A stretch of DNA of 64,000 bases from Nymphaea colorata (Eukaryota > Streptophyta > Magnoliopsida > Nymphaeales > Nymphaeaceae), in contig NC_045141.1 in assembly GCF_008831285.2 (NCBI RefSeq), positions 16,602,106 to 16,666,105 of the forward strand, in the 5' to 3' direction. The position numbers and the translations under genes were made by a program. The notes under the pieces are model-generated. The model worked only from the letters and a program-made list of their open reading frames with translations, did no database searches and was not told the DNA's origin. Shown one piece after another: positions 45,071 through 57,707 of this stretch (position 1 is the first letter of the stretch; the number at the start of each line of letters is the position of its first letter).

Positions 45071-48006
45071 TTTGCCATGATGGTAAGTTTGCTCCTGCAG
45101 CTACCTCGAAGCTAGAGATGTTGGCTGCGATCTTTCAGAACGGTGTTGATTCTTCAACCCTACTGCCATTTTCCGCATTGCATGTGAACTGTTAAGGCTG
45201 AAGTGACTTTCTTTTTGTGTGCTATTGAAAATGTAACACTAATTTGGATGTAATCAGTTGTATTTATCAAACCTGTCTTATCTAAGCTGTATACGCTTCA
45301 TTGGAACTTGTCTATAGCCCTCTTCCGATATGACTCTTGATCTCTGCAATTCCACTGTTGACGGAGTGATTATTCTTTTGACTAGAACTGGATATGACCA
45401 CCAATGTGCAGCGAATAGTTTAATTAAGGTTACTAATTATTACAATTTAAGTAACTATGGAGATTGGATCTTGAATTTCCGGCCTATTTCAAACAGTGAT
45501 TGTGTGTAACCAAAGTGAGTTCCCAGCTTGTTTATCTTGGTTGGTCGTTAGCTTCAGCACAGCTTAGCTCATTGCAATTTGAAAAAAAGCAAGCTGGCAT
45601 TTACTCTTCTCCACGCCAATTCGTTTTGCTCTACATGGTCTCTACTCTTTGGGTCATCCTCGTAAATGTAAACGTGTATTAGCAACATGGAGACGCTATT
45701 CTCAAGCATTCCTTCACATTTTGCAGGCAGATGGGATTTCAAGGAAACGTGAAGGTCTTGCTTCAAGGCAAGGTTGAAGTTGAACTCGGTTCCAGTCCAA
45801 TTCTTTTTTGCTCGCCATGCAACCAACTCGCAACTTAGAGATGTTATTATTCTCGAGGAGGTTGGGGACAATGCTCGGGATGGGAGCGGCCAGTTTTCAT
45901 TTCGCATCAACTCTCTTTCTTGCAAAAGGAAGGGAGGGATGGAGAGAGGGGCACCAACCTAAGCGGTACCTTGAGGTACTGAAAGCATCTCTGTGATGAA
46001 AGGTTGGGTGACAACTTCTGACTTTTGTTGGGTGGTGGAAAACCCAATTCAGCTGGAACTTGGAGTTGCAATTATCACGGATGCCTTTAAGATTTAGTAA
46101 GCAGATGGGGTTGAACTCTCGATACATGTTTCTTCAATTTCCTTGGGGTTTATGCCTGAGAACTAGAAAACTAGCGTGGATATTGTGTTTGGCCAGTTAC
46201 TTGCACGAAAGGTGATTAAGCCTGAAGGTCCTGAATGGTCTGGGATGACCATGTGCTACATACCTGTTGAACATCAGTTTATACTGTTTTCGGTTTTATC
46301 TTTTGACAAGCTAGAGTCTGGTATAACCCCAGTTTTCAATAGGGAAACTGGATATGAATCGATATTGAAGCAAAGCAGTAGAAAGGAAGCAAATTTTAGT
46401 AAAGAGAAGCAAGTTTCTTGCCTTGGCTACTGTGACTGGAACACCATCAGGTGATGCCAAAAGGGCACAACATAGGCACTTTTTGAAACCTTGACCCCTT
46501 CAAGTTGACCCACCTAATCAAATGAATGGAATTCTTCTTGGCAGACAGAGATCCTGCCGGCTTTATATCCATAGCTATATGTGCAATATCTGATCACCAA
46601 ATCATGGTGGTGTCCGCATTTGAAGGGGCCAAAGGGTTACTGGATTCCAGCACCTTGGTGCGTGACGACTTGCAAATCTGATGATGCCCTTCATAGTCTA
46701 CTCTTTTGAGCAGGCCTTTCTTCCTCTTCATTGATCGAGAGTGGACTTCGGTTTTAGGCCATGTTTGATTCACCATTGACAGAGCACAACTCCCTCTCTC
46801 CAAGGGGCTAACTGATAGGGCAAGGGCAAGGGCAAGGTAGCATGTCTCCTATTCAATTCCTGTGGGTGCTATTCTTATTGGGTGCTACTCTTATTGAGGG
46901 TTGACCATGAATAGAGACGCAGGCAGGAGTGATCTTTCTCCCCCTTCTTTCTCCATTCAATTTCCCCATAGTGACAACATTTCTGGCGTTTGCCCTTTAC
47001 TCTCATTCACCTGAATATGAAGGTTGAGAGAGACACCCATGAAGCTACACAGCTGCATTAAAAGGAGCTCAAGTTTGTATCTTCTGTTTGTATTCATTTC
47101 TGCCAAATAAATTAAGATGCTTAGTTAAGATAATATGGTTAATTTAACAATTCCATGTTGGTCAAGGTGGGGCTCATTGGTCGGTGGAAAAAGGATAGGA
47201 GATGAGTCAGAAAGAGAAGCAGCATCAATTTCAGCAGTGTGAACGCAGAGTTTTTCTGTTTCCGGCGACTTGGTCAGAGATTGAAGGTGGGGCAAACCAA
47301 TTAGTTAGACTGGACGTACTATCAACTTGGTCCTTCTTAAATGCCATGTTTAGTTTATAAACATCAAAATTTGGAGCAATTATTATGCAAGTTGGTACGA
47401 CCAGAAAAAACAATACTTCTTTTTTTGGCATAATAGTTGAACTATATTGGTCAGCTTTTATACCCAAGTCGGTTTCCTTGCCTCAGAAGAAAATTATCAT
47501 CTACATCAAGAATCTGTTACTAAAAGGTGTCATGGATGGAAGAAAACTATCACAATCTTTGCATCCTTGTGAAAATGTTTCTTTCTTGTTTGGCATCTTT
47601 AATAAAAGTTAGACAGTCACCATCTTATCGATTGGCAATCTGACCGTTCATTTTCATCAAGGGCCAGATCTGGCCGCACATGAAGCACTCCTGATAGTTT
47701 GATGTGTCCTTCATGTGAGGAATCACTTCATTCTTATGTGCACACGTCATTGGATTGCTCATCAAGCAATCAACATTTTAGTGAGGACAAGTTATAAATA
47801 ATCTGAAAGGGCGGCAGGATTAGGTAGGATTTTGCTTGACTATTGGACTGAGTGGGTCTATACAATCACAGTTACAAATATCCAGATTTTTCTACTTGCC
47901 TAAAGAAGCTAAAAAACAGTAATAGTACATTGTCAAATTCTTTAAAAGATGTTGGTTTTCGTCGGTTCTATTAATATGGTACATGATATGTGATATCCCT
48001 CGACAG
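45071..48006. other. Intergenic, nothing firmly recognised
   Basis: Contains the NUP58 3' end. Frames at 45569-45925 (minus) and 46176-46454 (plus) have no family motif and no ATG at their starts. A GGGCAA triplet repeat lies at about 46815-46835. Confidence 0.45.
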
Positions 48007-48276
48007 GACTGCGTGATTAGCGCATCTCCCTATGGCCGGAACTCTGAAAAGACTGCCGGTGGTAAGCCGGAGAAGGTAAGGATGACTTCGAGTCATCGTG
48101 TCTAGGCAAAGTTTAAAACTATTTGCATGTTTTAACGTATGTTACTGTTTTCTAAAGAGAAGATTACATCAAAACATTGTCGGCTAATTGTGATAGAACA
48201 GAAACACGTACTCATGTTTCAGAAATTTGCATTGAAGAACTTTGACGGAAAACAGCTTCTCACCGGCAAAAGATGA
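48007..48276 (+). other. Two exon-like segments, unrecognised
   Basis: Segment 48007-48075 follows an AG (CTCGACAG), stays open for 23 codons (begins DCVISASPYGRNSEK) and ends AAG before GTAAGG. Segment 48223-48276 follows TGTTTCAG and encodes KFALKNFDGKQLLTGKR then a TGA. Both are phase 0, so splicing would join them cleanly across a 147-bp intron. I see no upstream exon or start and recognise no family. It may be the tail of an unannotated or decayed gene, or chance. Confidence 0.2.
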
Positions 48277-50002
48277 AGAGGTTTACGTTTAAAAACAATT
48301 CCAGTTTTACCATTTAAGAAACTATCGCCACATCGAAGATGATCATGTCCGGTTGCTTTAAGGAATTGTTGCCGGAAACATGGAGTCAGCAGTGTACGGC
48401 TTCATATGACGCAGCCAACAGGATTTGGTGATCCTACAGTCTGCAAGTCAATACAACTGAAGAAGATCTGGAAACTAAACAATGGAAACTTGACTAAAAA
48501 AATAGGACGAGGAAACGGAAAGCAAACAATGAAGGCGGCGAAGATATTACAACGTTTGACCTTACATAAATTAAAAAATTGGTAGATCCGGAATCTGACA
48601 ACAGAAATCCGAATAAAATAGAATAATGTTGATAAAATAAACTTGGGACAAATGATAGAACAAGAGAGTCGATTCCAAACCATTTCAAGATCATGTTCAC
48701 AACCCATTTTCACTAGTTGGCGGTGCTGTTTGAAGCTCCATTTTCCTACACTTTTTCTCTTCTCCTATTCAATCAATCGCTGTTAGCCTAAGTCCGACTA
48801 TTATCAATATGGCGTCTATCCATTTCCTCCCATTTCTAGTTGGTAAAAGCCGAAAAATGACCGTCATTTTCCCCTCAATTTTTTCGTTAAACGTTTCATT
48901 TACGGAAGATATATGAAAAAAAGTTAATCGAAATAAAAAATTAAAAAAACAATTTCGTTTTTTTCGATAAATTTTTCATGTTCGTTAAACATATTTGGCT
49001 TGTCAAAGACTGAGATTAGGACCGCTTTCCACCCAATGAAATAATCCAACTGTTTGATTTGATGAAGGCTATGAAGATTTGCAGGAGGAATCATTTGAAT
49101 TGGTCCAAGTCAAATAATATTTGAGATGCTCAAAAGACAACCAATCCAAGTAAAAAAAGTGTGGCGGTCAAAGTTGCATCATCGATATAATAAAAGCTCT
49201 CTCTCTCTTTTGTTTTATATTGCTAAAAACTATTAAATGCATTCGGTCACTTAAAAATCATCACCAAACAAGCGATCATCTTAATTTTTTTTTTGATGAA
49301 TTTTAACAATGTAAAATAAAAGTAATAATTCAATAACAAAATAGTATCATTTGATCCAACATGGTGAACCGTAAAAAAAAATTAGAAAAAGATGATGGAC
49401 ATTTTCGTTATCTAATATTGGTTTATACTCTCTTTTTTTTATTTCAACCAATTATTTATTTTAGATGGATGGCCTTGATTAAGTGACTTTGTGACTTTGA
49501 ATTATATATATATATATAATCATTTTCTTTTCTCTCTCTCCTTCCTTTGTGTGTCTCTAGTGAAACAGCTGCCCCATTTTTCTGCTTATCGGGACCATGG
49601 TCCATGAGAGAGAAAGAAGATCCATGAGAGAGAAAGAAGAGGAGAAAGAGAAAGAACTTATCTAAGAAGGCATTTGATTATTTCGGATTTAAAATCTATC
49701 TATGGTAAGAAGAGATGTAAAGTGAAATCTATTTATTCACCAAACTAGTGATCTTATCTCAAACTTTAGTGATTCGCACTTAAAAGATCGCTATTTTATC
49801 ATTTTATATTGAAAAAAAATCAGATTTAAAACGAAGGTGTAGTCTGACCCTAAATAAATGATTTTAAATCAGAAACAGCAAAATAAGGTGTAGGGAGCGC
49901 TCTCCCTTCCAATTCGAGTGCCCCGTTTGGTCAACGAACAAGTGGTGCGAAATTTCCTGGAAAAGCCATCCGGGACCCAACCATCTCATCTCATCGCAGG
50001 CC
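48277..50002. other. Intergenic, nothing recognised
   Basis: AT-rich; TTCGTTAAAC repeats at about 48886-48995, a short (TA)n at about 49504-49519 and an 18-bp GATCCATGAGAGAGAAAG-type duplication at about 49600-49640. The right end is the promoter of the processing peptidase gene. Confidence 0.5.
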
Positions 50003-50010
50003 TATATAAG
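50003..50010 (+). promoter_or_regulatory. TATA box of the processing peptidase gene
   Basis: TATATAAG in a GC-rich setting. Transcription would start about 30 bp downstream, giving a leader of roughly 290 nt before the ATG at 50329. Confidence 0.7.
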
Positions 50011-50236
50011 GCCATGCGCCCGGTTGAGTTTTCCTCTTTGTTTCACTGACCGTCGCCTGGGCGTCGTCTCTCCGACGACGCGGGCCGGAATTTTCTGCCG
50101 CCTCCACCTCACCAAGCATACGATCTCGTCTTCTGGCGTTTCTCTTCCTCAGCTGATCTCCCGCAAGTCTTCCCATCTCGCTCCTCTGTCCCAATTCTCC
50201 ATTCCTGTCTCCGCGATATCCGTTTTCTCTACGGCA

Positions 50237-50248
50237 ATGGCGTTGTAA
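50237..50248 (+). promoter_or_regulatory. Minimal upstream ORF (3 codons) in the peptidase leader
   Basis: ATG GCG TTG TAA is the only ATG between the expected transcription start and the main start, and lies 80 nt upstream of it. Its context (CAATGG) is fair. It could lower translation of the main frame, but that is inference. Confidence 0.5.
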
Positions 50249-50328
50249 TTTCTACCTTCTCATTCTCTCTGGTGGTCGTCGACTTCGCTGTGTATCGGTT
50301 CTTCCGTCGAGTTAAAAAAGTTGCAGAC

Positions 50329-52815
50329 ATGGCTGTCAAAATTACCGCGGCCTATTCCGGCTACATCACGCAGTCGCTCGCCGGAATAAGGTCGGCTAAA
50401 CCTAGGTTTTTCAACGACTGCTGCCTGTCGAAGGTCCTACTTTCGAAGCGGAGGGCAGATCTTGAGCCCCCATCGATCGGAGCTTCCGGTGTGAGCAACC
50501 CATATCGTGTTAGGGCGGGCCGGAATTACGGGTGCATCGCCGCTGCTGATATTCTTCCGGAGAAGTGCAGCTCTAGGTTTTTTGTTGGATTGATTTCTGT
50601 CATGAATTCCTCGAGGATTTCTTGCTACAGTTCGTCACGTGTGGGTGTACTTGGGGCGTCATCTGGGTTGAATTCGATCATTCCCTTCTTCAAGTGGCTC
50701 CCCTGCAACGAGCTTTTTCAGGGCTCTCCACTTTCGGCGTGCGCAAGTAATAGTGATTGTGAGAAAGATAGCGCCGCTGCGGACGAGAAACTGAAGGACT
50801 CAGACAAGAACATGGCAGGGAGCACGAAGCCACTGAGTTGGTTTCAACAGTGGGCGAATTTCAGCTCGGAAGATGCGAAGTTGCTTTTCACGACGGTGAC
50901 CGTGTCGCTTCTTTTCCAGTCATATATGGCGGACACAAAAATCATCCCGTCGCGGTCAATGTATCCCACGTTTGATGCGGGAGACCGTATATTAGCCGAG
51001 AAGGTATCCTTAGTTTTTATTTGGTCTAATTCATTAGTATAACTCTGTGTCTTTTACCTTTTGTGGACTTTTCATGCTCATGAATTTCGATTAAACATAT
51101 CCAACTAGGTATACGTCAATTTTTCATGGTTCAAGAAAATAAATTCTTTATTGTTGAATTGGGGTTGTAGAAGAGATATCTTCGGTTGGAGGATTAGTCG
51201 TTGTTGGTTGCTTTCTCCTTTTAGTTCTTCGTTTGCCTTTCATTCATCATTTTGATGTGCATTTTAGGAAATTATCTTTTGTGGGTCTCCTTTTAAGTTA
51301 TTGCCTTTACGCTCGTTGCTTATCATGTTTTTCTGTAATCGGACAACTGACTATCATCATCTTCAGGAATGCCGCTACTTTGGTGGTTTATTGGTTTGGT
51401 ATAAAACAAACCTAGATAATGTTTCTGATATAATGCCTCAGTTATCGACCTTGGCATATGGAATTGTGGGAATGGTTTATCCATCAAATGATTTAACGTT
51501 GTTTCTGTGTGTCTCAGGTATCCTACTGTCTCACAAAGCCAAAGGTTGCTGATATAGTGATATTTAAGGCTCCCGCTGTCTTACAGGTGAAACTTAGCTT
51601 CTTAGATGTTGGTTTCATGTACTAATTTAATCTTGTCCATGCCCCTAAAAAATTGCTTAACTTTTTCTTCTCAGGCAAGCGGTGTCAGCCCTACAGAGGA
51701 ATTTGTGAAAAGAGTAGTTGCTACCGAAGGGGACTTTGTGGAGGTAAGCACTGTCCATGTTCTATTCTGGGTTTAGCTGTTGTATTAGATTTATTAATTT
51801 TTTTTTCTTACTGTAGATAAGGAATGGAAACTTGTTGGTGAATGGCATTGTTCAGGAAGAAGATTACGTATTCGAGCCTCTAAAATATGAAATGGATGAA
51901 GTGGTAAGGTTCTTGGCTGCTTGGCCATATGTTCAACTTCTAGCATTTACTGTGTAAAGCTGCAGCATAATATCAAAAGCAACTTGTCTACAGCATAATC
52001 TCAAGGGCAACCGAAAACATAAAAAATTTGGTTGGATAAAATTATTCTCAAGATATGCGTCACCTAGATCAGTAGGATGAGGACTTGCAGAATGCAACTC
52101 ACCGCAGGCAAGATTAGCGAGACTGTGATCTAAAAGTTCAGAAAAAGTTAGTTGTTTCATTCCAATTTGGTTGCTAGCTGAATCATAATTGCTGGATGAG
52201 AATGGACCTGCTAATCATTATTAGTAAAGAGTAATTAATTCACACTTTCCCACAGTGATGGTAAAAGTTAAAATCATTGACATTAGCTGCTTGTAAACTA
52301 TCTGATGTACGTAACTTTGGAACCATTCTAAAATGTTGGACTTAACATGTTAAATTAATGGGTTTTTGATAAAAAAAATCACGTGTTCCGATTTTGAATT
52401 TCTTTTGACATGTAATCTATCCTTTATGCAGAGAGTACCGAAAGGGTATGTATTCGTGCTGGGGGATAATCGCAACCACAGCTTTGATTCGCATGACTGG
52501 TATGTATTTCTGAACCGAACTAAGAGTTCTTATGCTTGATAACTAGTTAAATTCCTCTATGTACAGAAACAACTACATGGTAATTACCTATAGCGGATAT
52601 TCAATTGTTTACAAGTATAATGATTTTAGATGTTTAGTTTTCTCCATACCATTTGTTACGCTTGCTAATTGGCTTCCGCTTGATGTATCTCCAGGGGTCC
52701 ACTTCCTGTAAAGGACATTGTCGGGAGGTCTGTACTTCGTTATTGGCCAACATCTAAAATATCATACACCATTTACGAGCCAAGGAAGCAACAGCTTGTA
52801 CCTGTGCTCATCTGA
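50329..52815 (+). CDS. TPP1: Thylakoidal processing peptidase (type I signal peptidase), 6 exons
   Basis: Chloroplast serine protease (S26 family) that removes lumen-targeting signals. Exons are 50329-51003, 51518-51586, 51675-51743, 51817-51903, 52432-52499 and 52695-52815; GT-AG junctions give 362 residues, close to the Arabidopsis enzymes. The N-terminal 170 residues are Ser/Arg-rich, transit-peptide-like. A hydrophobic segment (about 186-200) precedes the catalytic box IPSRSMYPTFDAGDR, with nucleophile Ser210. The general-base Lys260 lies in FVKRVVATEGDFVE. Box E is GDNRNHSFDSHDWGP (311-325). I chose ATG 50329 because MAVKITAAYSGY matches the family's usual start; upstream the frame opens only with GTG. 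A three-codon uORF precedes it. Its 3' end faces the PPR gene, 346 bp between stops. Confidence 0.95.
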
Positions 52816-53161
52816 CAACCAAGTTTTTCTCGAGTTGCAGAAAGAACTTCCTTTTGCATATTTATTTGGCTTGCAGTTTTCCTTTGAGACTGAAATTTGT
52901 TGGGAAATATAAATACTTTAATCCCTCTTTCTGTATGTTTCTATTTCATAAGGACAGCAGCTTTGGTGATGCCTTGCATCTCATCTTCAATGTATTAACG
53001 TTTGAGTGGAACTTGTAGATACCCTCTATAAAAACAGCCAACAGGTGTATAGCTTTATCTGTGGCATTTCCTCCTCTGGGGCCAAATATGTGTTGACTAT
53101 CATGCTTCTTGTACTGCATTCTCTGTTTTGTCCATCACTTGAACTGCTGAATGTACTTTAG

Positions 53162-55282
53162 CTAGTCCACATTTGTGAAACCATCGGAAAGGATCATATG
53201 CTTTTTTAGCTTTTGTAACTCCACTTGGATGTTCTCGATTTTTGGGTGGATTTGGTCGCTAGCAACAAAAGCATGGGATTCTTTATTGATCTCTATCCAG
53301 CTGAGGCCAGGATTCTTTTCTACCATTAGATTTCTGATCCGTTTCCTCACCTGTGAAACATCATCCCATCTGCCATCAGCGGCATAAATGTTCGATAGCA
53401 AAACATGTGTTTCTATGCTGTCTGGTTCCCATAAGAAAGCCTGGTTTGCTGCTTTCAAGCCCATCTCTAGGTCATTGTACGTGATGCATGAACTCAGCAA
53501 AATTCTCCATTGTTCCGCTGGGTTGCAGCTAGGCGGTGAGCGCTCAATCAGCTCCTCAGCCTCCTTCAAGAACCCATCTCGACTCAGCAAGCTCACCATG
53601 CAGGCATAGTGTTTCGGCCCTGGGGACAACCCAATGAACCCTCTCATATAGTTCCAGTAGGCCCTACCCCTCTCAACCAGACCACTGTGACTGCAGGCGG
53701 ACAGAAGTGAGATGAATGTCACGTGGTCTGGTTTTACCCCATTCTGCAACATCCCATCAAACAGCCTGAAAGCATCCTCTGCCTTGCCGTGATAACTATA
53801 CCCACCAAGCATTGCGTTCCAACATTTCAAATCAGGTTCTGAAATCTCTGAGAAGATGGTGACTGCTGCAGGCAAGCAGCCAGTTTTGGCATACATATCT
53901 ACTAGACTTCCCGCTGCGAACATATTTGCTGTGTATCCTGTTTTTACTACAAGTGAATGGATCATTTCTCCCTGCCTCTGTGATGCAAGATCAGCACAAG
54001 AACTCAAGGAACTGCTAAGAACAAACTGGTCTGCTTTCTTCCCCTCTTGTTGCATGGCACAGAGGTACTCTATAGCTTTCTCCCCATATCCAATGCTCGA
54101 GTAACCTGTGATCATTGCTGTCCAGACCACGACATCCTTATCCTCTATCGCATCAAACATTTTACAAGCAGAAAGTGGCTTGTCATTTTTGAAATACATG
54201 TCAATAAGAGTGCTCGCCACATATATACTGCGTTCAAACCCTCTCTTTATTGCACAGACATGCAATGGCATTCCATAAATAAAAGCTGGTGCACTTGCAC
54301 TTGCAGAAAGAATGGCGACATACGTATATTCATCTGGATCTTCCCTAGATTTGTGTTGAAGATTCATGAACAGACTCATCGCCCTTTCTGCGTCAGATGT
54401 CTGGGCATAAGCCGCTAACATAGAATTCCATGTGACAAGATCTGGACTACTGATGCTGGTGAAAATAAGATATGCAGCTTCAGGGTCCATAACATTGGAA
54501 TACATGGCGAGCAAAGAATTCAGAAGTGTCGTGTCTGGGAAAGAAACGGTTCTGATTATTCGGGCATGTACCGTCCGGCCCATCAGCCTATCTTCCGACC
54601 TGCTGCAGGCGTTCAACACAATGGAGTACGTGAACTCGTTCGGTTTAGAGTTGGTCAGTAACATGCTGCAGAAATGCATCAGGCAATGTCGAAATCTATT
54701 GTTGTGCAAGAGCCCGACGATCAACGAATTCCAAGCTATGGTGTCTGGTTCAGTGATCTCATCAAAAGCAAGCTGCGCATACTCAAGCCTCCCACACTTG
54801 CCATAACTTCCCACTAGAGAACTCTGAATGCGGACGTCGCCGGAGCAGCCGGACTTTATGACCTGGGAATGGATCACGCCAAGTCTGGAATGGTCTGCAA
54901 GAAGAATCGATGCTTGTAGAAGGCTTATAAAGGTGGCCTGGTTGGGCCTGACACCATGCTCTCCCATGCTGCAGTACAGTTCGAAAGAGGTAACGACATG
55001 AAGGGCTGATGTAGAAAAGGCAGAAATGATAGCATTCCAAGTGACTACCGTTCTCTGGGGAGTTTGGTCGAACACCTTCTTGGCATCCTCCACATACCCA
55101 CACTTGGCGTACATGGCGAGGAGGTTGTTGTAAACGTATGGCCTGGGATTGATGCCGGAGACGAGCAGCAGAGCGTGGAGCTGGCGCCCTCCATTGGAAG
55201 AACTTTCAGTCGCACACTTTTGAAGGAGTGAAACAAAAATACTTGAATTTGCTTTTGTTGCCAATAGCCCTGGGGGGTTCAT
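53162..55282 (-). CDS. PLS-class pentatricopeptide repeat protein, E-type (At3g50420-like)
   Basis: A 706-residue intronless gene. PPR proteins bind organellar RNA one base per repeat, and PLS/E members usually support C-to-U editing in plastids or mitochondria. The repeats form about five P-L-S triads, each with a WN/WT motif (TWNAII, AWNSLI, TWNSML, VWTAMI, CWNAML) and phrases such as LLAMYAKCGYVEDAKKVFD. An E/E+ domain closes the protein (PAEQWRILLSSC, HVLLSNIYAADGRWDDV, PGLSWIEINKESHAF). There is no DYW deaminase domain, so it would need a partner for editing. The overall pattern resembles Arabidopsis At3g50420 from memory. ATG 55282 is the first in-frame ATG; the frame reaches 55306 only with GTG, and a stop lies further upstream. 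Target site unknown. Confidence 0.96.
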   Translation of the reverse strand: MNPPGLLATKANSSIFVSLLQKCATESSSNGGRQLHALLLVSGINPRPYVYNNLLAMYAKCGYVEDAKKVFDQTPQRTVVTWNAIISAFSTSALHVVTSFELYCSMGEHGVRPNQATFISLLQASILLADHSRLGVIHSQVIKSGCSGDVRIQSSLVGSYGKCGRLEYAQLAFDEITEPDTIAWNSLIVGLLHNNRFRHCLMHFCSMLLTNSKPNEFTYSIVLNACSRSEDRLMGRTVHARIIRTVSFPDTTLLNSLLAMYSNVMDPEAAYLIFTSISSPDLVTWNSMLAAYAQTSDAERAMSLFMNLQHKSREDPDEYTYVAILSASASAPAFIYGMPLHVCAIKRGFERSIYVASTLIDMYFKNDKPLSACKMFDAIEDKDVVVWTAMITGYSSIGYGEKAIEYLCAMQQEGKKADQFVLSSSLSSCADLASQRQGEMIHSLVVKTGYTANMFAAGSLVDMYAKTGCLPAAVTIFSEISEPDLKCWNAMLGGYSYHGKAEDAFRLFDGMLQNGVKPDHVTFISLLSACSHSGLVERGRAYWNYMRGFIGLSPGPKHYACMVSLLSRDGFLKEAEELIERSPPSCNPAEQWRILLSSCITYNDLEMGLKAANQAFLWEPDSIETHVLLSNIYAADGRWDDVSQVRKRIRNLMVEKNPGLSWIEINKESHAFVASDQIHPKIENIQVELQKLKKHMILSDGFTNVD

Positions 55283-56699
55283 GAGAAGGGAAAATCCAGG
55301 GTACACTGTAGTTGATCCACAAAAAAGTTAAGACCCAAGTCTGATATGTAACACATCAATCTGGGGATGCCTGGTTTGGGTGGTGTTCAAGATCTAAATC
55401 CGGCTGCAGCAAAGGATGGAAAACATATAGTTTCACTAGATGCGGGCTGAGTTTGATCGATGCCGTCACCAGTTATACTGTTTCCACACCAACTTTCAGC
55501 ACATGGCCATTTCATGACTTCGAAGGCCAGAATTCTTAGATCAGAGTGATGCGCCTTTCGCCTGCCTCGAAAATCGTGTAGCTCATTGGTCCCCTCGAGA
55601 CATCTTAATGCATCAGAATTGGGTGGAGCAAGAAATGAGAAGACCCTCGAACCAGTTGAAAATGTAGCATTATTTGTTTCTCGGTACAACAATGTGTAAC
55701 GAAATGGGCCAGAACATAAAATTTCCCATGTTTTATTTTTATAATTACCCTCAAGGTTTTGACTTGCTTTAGAGTTACTTACCTTTAAAATTCTGACTTC
55801 TTCAAAGCTTGAATAGATCTAAGATACATCTTTCAACTTGGGTGTCATGATATTTATGTTTGCACCATGCAAATAGAGCCCCATATGTTAGGGCCGGATA
55901 CACTAGCCACTAGCTCCACCACCTGTATTTACTTGTGATCAGCCAAACTACGTTGTGATCCAATTTTTGGCGCAGATGGTCATTAATGATGTAGTGCGGC
56001 CGGTGAGCCAATGAGGTCAAGTGAGACTGAGCTTGAAAATAAGTAGGGCCCGTGACCTGCTTCGGACTTGGTTAAAAATCTCTGGCTTAGGTTCAAATGA
56101 TTCCTCTAGTGAAGTTGCTCAAGTGGACTTGCTAAAGTAGCTAGAAATTTTTAGTCAAGGGGCACTAAATATCTCTAGTGGGGCATTGTGAGAGAGAAGG
56201 ACTTTGAGCTGGGTCTAGAAGGCACTTCAAGTAGCTGGATCTAGACATTATTGAAAATGGGCCGGTCTGTGGGTGCAAGTGCCCACACATGCCCATTCCT
56301 ATCTCTGCCATTTTTTGCAGTCTTCATCCAAGAACTTCCAGACAACTACTAAGCGTAGACAGAACATATGAGTAAACTCATTTTCTCCCTCCTTTCTTTT
56401 TTTCACTCTCTTCCTTCTTGTATTGGAAAAATAGCTTAACTTGTACTTAATATCCACAATCTAAAGTCCTTAGAATCGACGGGACAAATGGTTCTCATAA
56501 AGTGTAAGTATATCAGGGACTCTTGATTACCTGTTTTGATATAATATGTATCGAAGCTCTCTTTTAATCCGCTTGCGTAATAGACTCGCAAGGGGAATTG
56601 AAAGGTCATGGAGTACTTCCACATGATCTGAGTTCACGACATGTGCAAAGAAACTTCCAAAGTTATGGAAGCTGCCGTTCTTTCTTTTTCTTTTGCATA
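55283..56699. other. PPR 5' flank and intergenic
   Basis: The first few hundred bases should contain the promoter of the minus-strand PPR gene; no TATA box was fixed. The frame at 55387-55692 has no motif. Nothing else recognised. Confidence 0.45.
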
Positions 56700-56960
56700 T
56701 ACAATTTGCGGAAATGTTACTTTTTAATCAAATGACTCATTTTTGGTATCATCAATAAGAATCCAATTATACAACTAAAAAATTAGCACGTCGATGGAAA
56801 GCACTTTCCAAGTTAAGCAAGCTGTCATTCTCCAATAATAGGAATCGATTGAGGTGCAGCTATCTTGTCAACCGCCCAATTATTTATTTTTCAATAATCA
56901 AATGAAGAGTACGTGATCCATACATGTCCCTTATGCCTGTTTGTGTGTGCATGTGATTTG

Positions 56961-56989
56961 TTTTTTTTTTTTTTTTTTTTTTTTTTTTT
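56961..56989. repeat. Poly(T) run of 29
   Basis: An uninterrupted T homopolymer. The equivalent place in the intact gene's intron (about 61868) has eight T, so this is probably a local expansion, although a minus-strand retroposon tail is an alternative. Confidence 0.85.
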
Positions 56990-57707
56990 GAGAACCTTGA
57001 AACTAGGGTTAGGCTGGCCTGGACCTCTTTTCCCCTAAAACTGATATCTGGACTCCATTCATTATTGGGAGCAATCTCCAGCAGGTTTGAACGAGAATAT
57101 CTGGATCTGGATTCAACAGTTCAAGTGGCATGAATGTTCAGATGTTATGTATATCAAGGGAGGAAATGATGCGGCAACACAAACTCTAACCTGTATGCCG
57201 ACACAACCTTGAATTTTAGGGAGGGGGAAGAAACTAGGGGAAGGAGGCCTTCGGCTCTCATTTGGGTAGTAAACATTTTCTAATCAAGAGAGGATCATTC
57301 CACCACCCGAAACGAGACCCGAAGGGCCCCTTATTCTCTCTGCCTCTGAGGTTCTGAGCTGCGTCGGTGTCAGTTATAGAACAGTGTATCCATCAACTTG
57401 GATGTTGCGTCCTACCACCTTAAAACATATGAGTATAGTGTCTACAAGAACCAAACTAAAGACCTGCCTTATACAGGCCTCTAACTCTACCAGCTACGTT
57501 ATGACCATTGAGGCTACATGTTTGCAGTTCAAACAATATGTTTTGATATATGAAATGAAGGTCTTAGTGTATAATACATAAATAAGTAACATCGATAGAG
57601 GTGCAGCCTCTTTATAGCCATTTCAGTCTTAGTTGCGTACCATAACAAAAAACACACATTGAGAACCAGAATTTGACCTATTTCATGAGTGGTGGCTGCA
57701 TTCTTGG

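Noticed and set aside
45569-45925. 118-codon minus-strand frame with a WRAKKNW phrase
   Set aside because: Phrase is vaguely reminiscent of retroelement proteins but no neighbouring domain supports it.
50024-50248. 74-codon Ser/Leu-rich frame upstream of the peptidase, resembling a transit peptide
   Set aside because: It starts only at TTG, ends in a stop 80 bp before the conserved start, and is out of frame with it. Most likely leader.
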